Positions 53,101 through 64,000 of a stretch of 64,000 nt of DNA are shown here, piece by piece. Numbering within the stretch: the first letter of the stretch is position 1; the number at the start of each line of letters is the position of its first letter. Under the pieces are notes generated by a model that saw only the letters and a program-made list of their open reading frames with translations, was not told the origin of the DNA and ran no database searches. Source of the stretch: Aphelocoma coerulescens (Eukaryota > Chordata > Aves > Passeriformes > Corvidae); the NCBI RefSeq assembly GCF_041296385.1, contig NC_091014.1, forward strand, positions 21,303,578-21,367,577. Reading direction: 5' to 3'. The translations under genes and the position numbers were made by a program.

Positions 53101-54113
53101 TGAACAGCATGGGAATCAGTTGGCAGCCATAGCTATACTGTCCCACATCATATTTTTACTAATTTTTATTCAAACCAGTGGCCTGTAAAGTCAAGAGGAT
53201 TTTGCCAGAGTAAAATCTCAGTGCCTAGCATGAGGGTTTGTTAGGCTTCTTTGTCTTGTTTTGTTTTGTTTTACATAAAGCTTTTCCTCTTAATTGCCAG
53301 TTTGGAGTCATCTGCAAGGTATTTTTATCTTCCAAGACCAAGCTGATATTTTTCCATGGGATTAGGGGCAGAGGAGACAGCAATGGTAAACCTCATGTTG
53401 AGAAATGCAAGAGAAACAAAAAATTTTGAAGCACTAGTCATGCTGGAATCCAGATATTAACATCAGAAGAAATGCTCTCGTGTGGTGTCAGGGCCTGGTG
53501 AAGACATATTTGAAATACTGAGCCTAGTCATTTATTTACAACAAAAACATAGCCAAAGCCAAGTTTCAAAAACCTGCAGGAATCCTAACTGTTGCAAACT
53601 ATTCTGTGATCCAGAACAGTGCATATTTAGGCCATATAATGAGTATTTACAAGAGCAAAAATCTTTTCCATTATCTTCAAAGGGAGTTAGACGTCACATA
53701 TGAGTGGTTTAAACTGGAAGAAGTCCATGCATAAAGAAGGCAGAACTTTATGGTTGGCCATGACCATGGGACTTCCTGCTTGCAGGAGAGGATTAAAATA
53801 GAACCACCTAGACAAGCAACTACAATGTGTTGCATTTGGAGATATCTTCTCATGGATAATACACGCACATGCAAATGAATTAAGCAAGAGACTTTGTTGT
53901 TTCTATGGTGTGATCATTTCTGGTTTTAATGCCTGGGTGGTGTTCGGAAACTATGGGCAAAAGGTAACTTGGTACAATGACAAACAGGTTTGGATTTTGA
54001 GGTAGGGCAGGGCAGGGCATTAAAATAAAGTGGTATCTTCCTACCATATAAATGTAGGTATGTTTTGAGAGAGAAAAAACAATTACATTGCTGTGAGCTG
54101 AACTAAAGCATTT

Positions 54114-54137
54114 GTCTCTCTCTTTTTTTTTTTTTAA
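54114..54137. repeat. CT/T-rich tract
   Basis: A short TCTCTC run passes into about thirteen T's, followed by AAACAAACAAAAACC. It is simple sequence. Confidence 0.85.
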
Positions 54138-57100
54138 ACAAACAAAAACCTTCCAACCATTGCATCTTCTTCTGTTTTGTTTTGTTGCCTGCCCAAACGC
54201 ACACTTAAAAAAGACAAGGAAGCCATAGAAAGGCCATACAAGGCTCACTGGGTAACAAGGCAGGAAAGGTGAAACAATGGCCAGTGCTCAGAAGCCTCCC
54301 TTCCAACAAATTAGCTGGGTTTATAGCTTTGAAGGACACCTCACACCGATCCTGATGGCAGGGCTGTTTGCCAAGCCTGGGGAAAGAAGTTCAAAGGACA
54401 GCAGCATTTCAAGAGAAGGTAGCACGGAGCAAGTTCAGAATCACTGCCCTGTGCCTCGAGGGAAACAAGGCGGCTGACTTGGAGCACCAGCGTAGGAAAA
54501 GCTGCACCATCTGATAACAAAGCATGAACAAGTCATATTGGTCTGAAATACAGGCATATACATTCCTTTTTGCTCTGCTGAAGTGAAAAATATAATTTTT
54601 CAAGTGAATCAGTGACAGTTTTTGGAAAGACTTTTCCACTCGCTCCAGCCAGCTGCAAAATGAGACTCTCAAAGGAGAAAGTTGTACAGGTACCCACCCA
54701 TTAGACCTGCCAGGCCCCTGTGGGGCAGAGCCTGGGGGCTGCCAACTTGCAAGCTGCTGCACTAGAGGATGCATTTGGGCAGAGATGACAAAACACCTCA
54801 CTTTATCCAGCATCCAGCAAGAGCCCGAGAGAAGGAAGGTATGCAAATGGTCCAGGAAACTGTTTCCTTTCAGAAGTGAAAAGCCCCAGACCAAAGTTTA
54901 CTTCTTCTGCTATTTACCCTGTATCAAAAAATATGCTTGCAATCATGAGTCAGAAACCTTTAAATAATGTATTATAGGCCCATCGCTTTGGAAAAGTGCA
55001 TTTCAGTACTAAACGAACAAAGATATTAGCTAGACATGTATTTTTATATATATATAAATCACTAGTTGATGTATAATGAATTAAGATAAAACACATGCAA
55101 TGCATCTTTGCAAAGCTTCCATATGAAACACAACTGAAAAGGATAAGACTATTTAGTTAAGAAAGAAAATGAATAAAATGAAATCGTAAACAATATGGAC
55201 CCAAGCACATCAATTTACCTTGTGAAAATTCATAAAGCTAATAAAAGAAAATATATTTTGAAAAGAAAATACCGTTCACGAGTGACTGGCTGTCACCAAG
55301 ACCAGTAAATCAACACAATGGAGACGAATACCAGACAATAATGGCAGGAATTAAACCAAAAGCAGCAACCTGGTTAGAGGGTTGAAATTCAAATATAACT
55401 GGGACTTTGGACAGGTTCTGTCTTCAGGGGGTAGCTGGAGTGGTACAGTATTACCACTGCCCCCCAACACTTGCCACCCTGGCCCAGCACAGCCCACAGG
55501 GGGAAGCCCACTAAAGTCCTGTGCCTTTTTTCACAAGATGATTTTTCTATCAAGAGAAGTATCTCCCATTAGCATAAATCTCCTTGGGCACTGGTGTTGG
55601 TTAGAGTTATCCAGTGGAGCTCACATCATCCTGGATGGGAGCAGCCCTGTCACAGAAGGGACAATTATGGCTCAGCCATTCTGCCTGGCCAGCTCTGCCT
55701 GCCCACACTGATGTCCTCCAGCAGCTCAGCTGTTCATGGAGTGGACATAGAGCTTTACCCTAATGCACACACTTTTCCCTATTGCCTACTGCAGGTTATC
55801 ATGTATTTTCATATAAAAAAAAAATATGCAGTGCTGTATGAGACTAAACATAGGTGGAAAACTGCACTGATACGGAGGGAAAAATCCTTTGTAAAATATT
55901 ACAAATGAAGAAATTGTTATTGCCCTAAACATTTTCCATCCTTGCCTTTTGTGCAAAGCTTGAGACCATCTTGAGGATAAACAGCTTTTGAGAAGGCCAC
56001 CAACAGCGCTAAATACAATTTGTGGAAGGCAGAAGTCAAAATTATTTTGACCTTAAATAGTGCATCCCATTTTCTGCTTTATTGTGACTATAAAAAATGT
56101 GTGAAATATATGATAGTCTCAAAACATCAATTTGGACTGAGTTCACCAGGCATAGCAGCGAAAAGGCTAATGTTAGAGAAGAATATTCTGTTTACTACAT
56201 GTATTGGTAAAGCTTTCCTGGCAATTCTGTGCAAGAGTTCTAAGGAAAGGGACATGAACAGCTTATTTTTGCAGTGCTTCACTAGATTCAGCTTCAGTTT
56301 GAATATTCAAATTTTAAAGCAATCTTTTTGCAGCCAAGCTTGTTTCCAAGAACAAAAAGCCAAACTGGGTAGGGGGAGGAGAAAGGACGTCACAGATGAA
56401 CTTTAACATGTGAACTGGAGGCACAAGCTAAAGAGGTTTTGGTACCCATTTGTTTATTTGTAAACAGAAACATGGTAGAAGAGACACAGGTCCTTGCTTA
56501 GCTGTTTCATTGCTGAAAACAAAATGCTAGAGCATATCTTTCCTAATACTACACAGCAACAGCATGCAAATAGCTCTCACAGGGAGCCAACGAACCTCTC
56601 TTTATCAGCTGAGAAAACCAGGCACTTGGAGAATGCAGCTACTCTTCTCCAAGGTGGAGAGCTCAAGGGCTGCAGTCGATAACACTCCAGAGTGTTCATT
56701 TTTTCTCTGCTGATTATGAAGAAAGCCTGGATTCTTCAGTTTTTACTGTACTTGTATTTTCACCAAGAAGCATTTCATTCCATTCATGAAGAAAAACAAG
56801 CAAAGCTCTTAGTGCTCCCAAACTGGAACATTCTTGTCAAAGAATTTAACACATTAGACTGGCAAGATGCAGAAGACTTGATGTGAAAGAACACAACTAG
56901 GCGGTGATGACAAAAGGGTAGCTTGACAGCTTATTGACTGAGAATGGCTTTCACACCAGGAGGAAAAGAATAAACATATTTTTTTGTGTGCCAGATATGA
57001 AACACGCAGTAATATAAGTAACCGTACAGATGGTTGATTCTTCAGCAGACCTTACAGATAACTGCAGGGTAAAAAATAAGTTTTAAGCCACAAAACACTT

Positions 57101-58339
57101 TTTAAGCATTAGGCCATCATGCAAAGATCATGAGGCAGACGGATAAGTTGGAGACCAAGGATAAGATTGTGAGTGCAGAGTCCAGAAAGCCAAGTCCCTC
57201 TGAAAAGGCTTGGAGCCCTACTGCTTCTTACTTCCCTAATGATGCAATTTGGCTTGACAAAACCAATTCTGTCTCCTCAGAAGCCCTGCTTCTGTTATGG
57301 CATGCTACATGCCATGACATAATCAATTCTCTGTTCTGCCCTAAATTCAAAAAATAGTTTTTGTGTTAGCCTATACAGTTTCCAGAAAGTTACGTTAGGT
57401 CAAGCTCTACACAGCAGAAATGTTCCTGTTCTGAAGTGCTCTGCTAAATTTTTATCCAGCCTCTTCCTCCCTTCTTACTGTTCCTACCTTTCTGTTATGA
57501 ATTTTTGTTTCTGATGTGTCAGACTAATTGAATATATGTCATGCAGAAAGGCAGATTGCTTTTATTTGCTCTCCTGTCTAGGTGTAACCAATTCCTCTGT
57601 CACTCTTCTACATATTCCCCTTCCATTTTAATGCTTGCTAGAGCATTTGTGTTGCTCTTACCGATGTGTGAAACTCTCTCACTCCCTTCTCCTTACCAGC
57701 CTCTGGCTACGTGCATCCATGCGAAGTAGAAATGTTGACATAAGGTACAGGATGGAGAGGACTGTGATCAGAGTCTGAGAGCACCATCTCAAGCCTGTTA
57801 GTCCATGAGGAACTTAAATTGCAAGATTTACAAGGGGTGCATTGATCTGAGAAGCTGGATGCTGCTTCAAAAAAGCCCCAAAATGACTAATTTTTCAAGG
57901 TGTTATCAAGGGATGCACAGACCATTTATAGAAGAGCATAACATATTGGTGGCCCATGACCAAGGCTAAAACTAAGCTAAACTAAATCTGGAAGTGAATG
58001 ACTATAAACCATTTTGCATCAAGATTCAAGGGACTAGAATTACAAAGAAGAGATTTTTTTCTCTATAGTTTGTTGCTACTTTTTGGCAGTTGAAAAAAGA
58101 GCCACCCTTAAAAAGAGTGCTTGGAGAGCATTTTTAACCAGGCTTTTTCATTCCTTTTTGGGAACCTGAACAACAGCAACTGCAATAAAAGCAACTTCAA
58201 GTCACAATAAATACATTATTCCCATTTAATTAACATTTTCTCAATACAATTGGTATGTAAGAGGTCAGAGGAAAAGAAATTTGTACACTACAGATATCAT
58301 GCTTGTCAGGTAGCACATTAAAGATATTTTCTATGACTA

Positions 58340-58740
58340 TTCTACAACAATAAAAAAATGTTTCCATAAATATATGAGCAAGAAAAGTAGGGCTAAGGAG
58401 AATCTCCATCCATAGGGACATGTCCATAGGGACCAAAGGATGAGGAAAAGACTGAGGTGCTTAATGCCTTCTTTGCCTCAGTATTTAATAGTAAGACCAG
58501 CTGCTCTCTGGGCACCCAGTCCCCTGATCTCAGAGACAGGGATGAGGAGCAGAATGAAGCCTCCGTAATCCAGAAGGAAAGGGGCAGTGATCTGCTACAC
58601 ACTTCCACACACAGGTCTATGCGGCTCGACGGTATCCGCCCAAGGGATCCACTGAGGGAGCTGGCGGAACTACTCACTGAGCCACTTTCCATCATTTATC
58701 AGCTAACCAGGGAGGTCCTAGTTGGCTGGAAACTACAGAT
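58340..58740 (+). mobile_element. CR1 LINE, internal ORF2 fragment
   Basis: The translation from 58457 onward begins MLNAFFASVFNSKTSCSLGT and runs 102 codons. It matches the conserved stretch of CR1 ORF2 between the endonuclease and reverse-transcriptase domains, including the blocks LRELAELLTEPLSIIYQ and EVLVGWKL. Upstream, AGGGCTAAGGAGAATCTCCATCC and GATGAGGAAAAGACTGAGGTGC continue the CR1 match back to about 58340. The similarity ends near 58740 where CR1 would go on into the reverse transcriptase. A short internal deletion removes a few codons after the IIYQ block. The copy lacks the 5' part, the RT domain and the 3' tail, so it cannot be mobile. The endonuclease and the RT YADD motif are both absent. 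It is less decayed than the CR1 piece at 28 kb. Confidence 0.9.
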
Positions 58741-59935
58741 AGCTGAGATGGGACTAGCAGAATGACACGTGCAACCAACCAATTAAAATGAATACCATTT
58801 TTTAGTTTTACCTAAGCTTAGCTGCAACATTTCAATTTGCAAACACTACCTTGAAAGTCTTACCAAAGACCCCTGTGTAGTACACTATTCTCCTTATAAC
58901 CAAACCTCTCTTTCTCTCTCTCATTCCCTCACCTCTAAATACAGTATAAAACTCTTAGAGGTGGAAACAATAGAGGAAACTCACAGGTGAAAGAAATCTT
59001 CCCTATACATACTGTAATGCTACCATCCAGAGCAGAGCAACCAGAGCTTAACATGTGTTTTTATTCAAGATTAGTGAAACCCCAATGAACGTTTTTCTTT
59101 ATCAGGACTAAAAATATTCTAACATCCTCATGTCAGCAGTTACATATTTTCAAAACAGAGATCTCCTATTAGGCTTGTTCATTATCAACAAAAAGTCATG
59201 TTGCAATATTTTGCTTTCCAGATCCCCTCCCCCAAAAGAGCAACCACCAAGCACTGCTGATATCTTTAATTTTTTGAAATGTTTTACTTTGTCCAAACAA
59301 ATATGGAAATCAGTATTAATTCAAATGTTCAATGAACTCAGGAGTTAGAGTTACAAAGGTCTTTCTTTGCAAAATGGTTTTCTCTTTTCAGGTTAGAGAT
59401 ATCCTTTTGTATTTAAATTGGATAGTAGTCATGGCTTGGTTTGGTTTTCAAGGCATGGTTCTAATCCAACCACTAAATAAAAAAATAAATCAAGAGCTGA
59501 ACTGTAGCTAAGTGTGAGCTTATGTAAAACTGAGCACACTGAGACCATCCAGGGCACTGTTGATCTTGGACACTCAAAGGAATTTTATGGAAAGTTCAAT
59601 GATCTTCAGTGGTGACTCCCTCAACCTCTTAATTTTCTGTGTTATCTGAGGACACTTCATGTACAGCAAAATGAAAAAAAAAAGAAATAACTGAGTCTTA
59701 ACTCAGCTTCTTCAATAGCTCCCAGATAAGTGTTTCCATTTCTTCTCTTAAACTGACAAAATCTAGTGAATTGGGGAAAAGAGAGAGACTACAGGGAAGA
59801 AATAGCTTTCTCCAGGGAGTATTCCAAGCTCATCTGCACTTTACTGTAGTCCTTTCTTGGGACAGAAAATCCATTCAGAATGTAAATCTATTAAATATGA
59901 GAGTATATCAAAGACAATGAGAGCACTGTGGGGTT

Positions 59936-59954
59936 AAAAAAAAAAAAAAAAAAG
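59936..59954. repeat. Poly(A) tract, 19 A
   Basis: An uninterrupted run of A's is followed by GACAGTGAATGAGTGAATG. No retroelement body is recognised upstream, so it is recorded as a mononucleotide repeat. Confidence 0.92.
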
Positions 59955-60559
59955 ACAGTGAATGAGTGAATGTTGCCAGCAGTCCCTATTTACACCAGTG
60001 TCCTCCCTAAGGGGCCACCACTGAAGAGGAAAGTTAGGCACCATGGACTGCCCATCACTAATATATATCAACGTCTGTGTGGCATCTACTTGAAGCCAAA
60101 TCCAAACCTAAGACTGGTGGAGGAAGGCTCTCCACTGCAGCACCATTCTCCACAGCCCTTCCTCTTTCAAACCCAAATTTTAGCAGTGTAAACAGAGGTA
60201 CTGTCAGCGAGCTAGACACAGTGTTAACAAATGGCATGGTAATCACCTACATATTAAAGGAAGAAGTTGAAGCGAAGATTTTACAGTGTGATTAATGGTT
60301 TCTGGGTGTACAGTTCAAGGTACTGTGAAGAAATGCTGAGTTCAGCTTCTGGAGAGAAAAACAAAATCAGGCTCCTTCAACATCCCTTAAGCTAAATCAG
60401 CTTTGGGTTCCCCAACCACTATTTTGGGATGCTTGCCATGAGGACCTTGAGAGAACCACCTTCTACCTCAGGAAATTAATTAAGCTGCAATACATCACAT
60501 TTAAAAGCTGGTGTCCTTGCTTCAGGTTGCATTTCGATCTTTGCTCAGCCAGCCTCTGT

Positions 60560-60567
60560 GGGCGGGG
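60560..60567. promoter_or_regulatory. GC box near an E-box
   Basis: GGGCGGGG is a consensus Sp1/KLF site and CACGTG about 45 bases on is a consensus bHLH E-box. Both lie at the edge of the only CpG-containing patch in the last 5 kb. Such motifs occur by chance at this frequency, so a regulatory role is a guess. Confidence 0.25.
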
Positions 60568-63500
60568 TGAATTTAGAGATGGGAAAAATAAAAGGTGTGT
60601 CCTGAGGCCCTGGACACGTGAGTGAGTTTCCATGAGTTAAGCAAGGGTGTGAGCCCATGGGCATGCTGCAACAGCCCCAGTGCCTGCTCTTCCCCTACGG
60701 TGCACACACGGCATCCTGCTGTGAGCACGCACACGGTGGTACCGTCCCTGCTCAACCTGCAGCTCACGGTCTGCGCTGCTGCAGCAGCCACACGGCCACT
60801 GCCACATGCTCAGCAGGGACAGGAGGCTGGCTGTCCACCCCAGCCCTGGCAGGGCTGTGTGGAGTCACCTCACCCAAGAGGGGAGCTTGCACCTCTGGAG
60901 GAGAGCAGTGGGCTCATCTGGAGAAGGGTAGGCTTGGCTTGCCTGTGCTGTGTGACACCAGGCAGACACGGGAAGCATAGGTCAGCTGATTTGCTGTTGG
61001 TGACTGTGAGGAATGGTCCAAAGCCACGTGAGAGCATTTGGCTTTTGGCTAGGTCACTGTATGCCTCTCACATACCAATGATCACTCAAATATCAATCAA
61101 ATATTGTTCACTTTGTGACACAACAGCTACAGCTTGGTCTTCACACAGGTCTCTCCACTATCCATCTCTGCTTCCCAAACCTGAGACTGTCCTTTGCTCA
61201 CCTTCAGAGCAGCCGTACCTCTCCAAGCATCCAGTATGGATGGCCACCAGTGCCTCTTGGCTGAACACCCAACATAGCAGCTGCCCTCCAGCAACAATCC
61301 AGGGGCACCAAGTGCCCACTTGGGCACTGCACTGACCTCTACTGCCTTTGCTTCCTTGATGGTCTAGGACTCTGAAAGAGCTGAGGAGCACCTTGGCTGT
61401 GCTTGTGGAAGGGGCAGAGATAAGACCAGGTCCATTTTCGTACACAGCTAAAAGATAAATCAGCAGAAAGGATAAAGGGACAATCTGGACACCGTGATGA
61501 GTCTCTGTTCAAAGGCTGCTGAATCCCTGTTGAAAGGGGATTTAGGGGAGCATATAACAGCAAGGAACAGTTGTCTCAGTCCACTGAGCTTCAAGTCTCC
61601 CCCTCTTCTGACATTTAATATGTCCGCCAAATTGATCTCTGTGTGTAGGGGCCATATGAGATTACTACACTGTTTAGCTGCTCCTGGGGATACTCACGCA
61701 CCAAAAAGATACTGACAGCAAGAAACTCAGATCACCTCTGTTCTGGCATTGCTGGAACACCAGGAGGCATCTGGACAAGATGCTTCCTTTGTCTTAATAT
61801 TTAACTGCTTGTAGATCTTGGATGTGTTTATGGCTCAGCCTGAAACACCTGAAAATGCCTGTGTACTAGACACACTGGACTCATTCAGCAGAGCCCAGTT
61901 TTACAAGTGAGATGAAACTCAGCTTTCTTTCTACACTCACAGAAGATACACATTCAGGCTTTAAAAAAAGAAGCAATCCTTCTTTTGCGAACCAAAGATG
62001 CAAATCAAATGGCACTGGCAGACCGTTCTCTTTTCTTGGTTCTACATAATTTTCCATGCAGAAAATATTTTATGTGCCTGCTGAATTCTTTCTTCCATGG
62101 TACTCTGTTAAACTTTTGATTAGAAATCAAAAAATAGAGTACTCTTGCACTAGCTGTTTCCATGTACAGGTGGGTCAAGAATCTTCTTCATAGCTACAAT
62201 ACCTATAGCGCAACTATCCACCAAAGAGAAATGTAAATTCCATGGAATTACTGCAGCAGCATTGAAGTGCATAAGCTGCCAAACCATACAGATAAGTAAT
62301 AGATTTGTTTATGGACTAGACAAGGTTTAATTAAACCAGGGAGCTCTGAAGAACAGTAAATCCTCTCTCTTTTTGTCTTCTCTCCCCCTCCCCCCGCCTT
62401 TTTTTGTCTAGAGTATCTTTCTCCTAGTGGCTTTCCTCTTCCTAATAATCCCATCACAAATGACAGATATGTTATCAGTCATCACTGGGATTTGACACAT
62501 TCTTAATACCCGTCATGACAGCTCTGAAGTCTGCATGCTACTCCATTGTATTCCAAAGCATTTGCAGGAGGTAATGGACACATCAAATACGAGTCAATGG
62601 CTCTGCTTTATTGAACTGCTGAAGGCTTGCAACAGAGACGTAGATGCTTAAAAAAGCCTAATTGTGATTATTCAAAATTACACACATAGTAATTAAATAT
62701 AAAACAGTATATAATGTGGCAGTGTATTGCTGTGCCCAAATAGAGTCTCTCCTGGTTCCTTGGGTCTCTGTTTTACTTTAATAGAGAACCTAATGCACAA
62801 GTGAGGTGCAAGCTGTGGCGAGAGCCAGAGTCAACACCAAAGGTGGACACCTGAATTGATATGAGGACAGTGGGATTGAGAAGTGTGTCACTCACAGCAG
62901 CTGTCAGTACTGCCAAAGAGTAAATGTGAGTGCAGTAGACTGTGAGCTTGAAGAGTGTCTCCCTGATTTCCTGTGTTTTCTGACACAAGGAAAAGACAGC
63001 ATCTTAGCACTGAGCAATAAGGACAAGGAACACCAACTAACAGGTTTTGTAAGAGGCCATTGCTAATGCCTGTTGATTTCTGTGGACCTCTTAATACAGG
63101 TAGTTTTCTTTTGTTCAAGCCCTCAAAAGAGCTGTAACAGATACAGCACCCCACAGGAAGAATTCAATACAGAGCTCTCCAAGCAGATAAATTTTCTTTT
63201 GATCAAATTCTTGTATTACTTCAGATGACTCTGGTCATCTGTGTGTAATTCTTTTCAGGCACAAAAAAAATATAATTTTTTACTGTAACATTTCTTCCAA
63301 GCCTTAAACTTGCAAAAGGCTTTCTCTCGGTTGAGCCCAGCTGCTGCAAAGCATCATATAGCTCTGCCAACAGCATATGAGCTGCATGACAGTAGTGTGC
63401 TTTGCCATTAGTAAATGCAATGGCTTGTTGTTCTCAATGCATTTACAATTTTGCACAAAAGCAGAAAAAACCACCCCCAACAAAAACAAAAACCCCACAC

Positions 63501-64000
63501 AGATTAGAGACAAAGCAGTCCTGTGTAACTCAAGGCCCTTTCAGCAAGGCAATAAAGCCAAGGCAGAATTGTGAGCTGGAGTCAAAAGGAAGTGTCCCAT
63601 TGACATAATGAGCTTTGGAGCAGGTCTGGAGGGAAGAAGACAGGCAAAACACATTCAGCCACCTCAGTGATTTCATGTCCTCTGGACAAAATCAGTTAAT
63701 GAGTATGTCGTGGTTTAAGAGTCTCAAGGCATTGTTTGCATCTACAAGAAATGGATGAGCAAACTGGGATTCCTTACAGTGCAATCCTACTTAGGAGAGA
63801 TGCAAGAGTAAGTTTTGCACCTATCAAGCACTCAGGAACAAAGTGATGGCATTTAGGATGGTGGGAATATTGTTCTCAGGATGCAGCAAATCCTATTCCA
63901 GGGATCTAAACCACTGCAGTAACAGCACTGGTCGAGTGTAAACTCATCTTCCCAGCTGAAGCATTTTCAAAAAAGCTGAAAGGTGAAGTTTACATTAGTA

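Larger units (their letters stand above)
42991..58339. other. Unassigned non-coding stretch
   Basis: Nothing can be named in this 15-kb interval apart from simple repeats (A/C-rich tract near 44.14 kb, T tract near 54.12 kb). Several frames of 100-160 codons exist, the longest a 161-codon minus-strand frame at 54409-54894, and none shows a family motif. The AT-rich portion at 48.5-48.9 kb has many TAAT-type cores. It is a reasonable place to look for a conserved enhancer, but nothing in a single sequence can prove it. Confidence 0.5.
58741..64000. other. Unassigned stretch with one GC-richer patch
   Basis: The first part is ordinary AT-rich sequence with a run of A's at 59936-59954. Between about 60.54 and 61.0 kb the G+C content rises and CpGs become more frequent. 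GGGCGGGG lies at 60560-60567 and CACGTG just downstream near 60614. The longest open frame of the window (237 codons, plus strand, 60622-61335) starts there, but its sequence is Ser/Pro/His/Cys-rich and matches no family. The remainder to 64000 holds nothing recognisable. Confidence 0.5.

Noticed and set aside
54409..54894. 161-codon minus-strand open frame
   Set aside because: No family motif, no signal of codon bias, and no splice or promoter context. Frames of this size are expected a few times in 64 kb.
60622..61335. 237-codon plus-strand open frame as a protein-coding gene
   Set aside because: It lies in the most G+C-rich patch, overlaps open frames on the other strand, has no recognisable domain, and its composition is that of translated non-coding DNA.
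63707..63719. TGTCGTGGTTTAA, similar to the first bases of some avian LTRs
   Set aside because: Resemblance stops after about a dozen bases, and no LTR body or matching CA end follows before the window ends.
1..64000. tRNA, rRNA, CRISPR array, bacterial operon or phage content
   Set aside because: No cloverleaf with B-box-type GGTTCGAATCC, no regularly spaced identical repeats and no gene-dense coding were seen on either strand.

Overview
The window looks like non-coding DNA from an amniote, most likely a bird. It is AT-rich and CpG-poor, with no bacterial gene density: no operons, no ribosome-binding-site/ORF tiling, and no open frame longer than 237 codons. The recognisable interspersed repeats are of avian/reptilian type. 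They are two CR1-type LINE pieces, two solo endogenous-retrovirus LTRs of kinds common in bird genomes, and one piece resembling an ancient MIR-like SINE. These repeat identifications rest on remembered consensus sequences, not on a database search.

Layout: 1-7130 is unassigned sequence with a GAAAAAAA microsatellite near 3.6 kb and a 15-bp tandem duplication at 5.0 kb. A MIR-like tail lies at 7131-7241. A solo LTR with TG...CA ends and a near-perfect 5-bp target duplication lies at 15992-16499. An old CR1 3'-region fragment at 27955-28370 sits just upstream of a second solo LTR, on the minus strand, at about 28728-29066. This LTR still shows CCAAT, TATA and AATAAA elements. A 166-bp CpG-dense patch (19 CpGs) stands alone at 42825-42990. 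A younger CR1 ORF2 fragment, truncated at both ends, lies at 58340-58740. A GC-richer stretch with a GC box and an E-box lies at 60540-61000. Simple repeats are scattered throughout.

I found no protein-coding gene that I can name. On the minus strand there are open segments bounded by good splice signals (27332-27512 and 34005-34170) whose codon phases would join correctly. Two smaller segments near 36 and 38 kb also fit. They could be exons of a gene spanning a large intron-rich locus, but short open frames between splice-like motifs are expected by chance in 64 kb. I therefore report them as findings to test and not as genes. No RNA gene, CRISPR array or new molecular system is visible.
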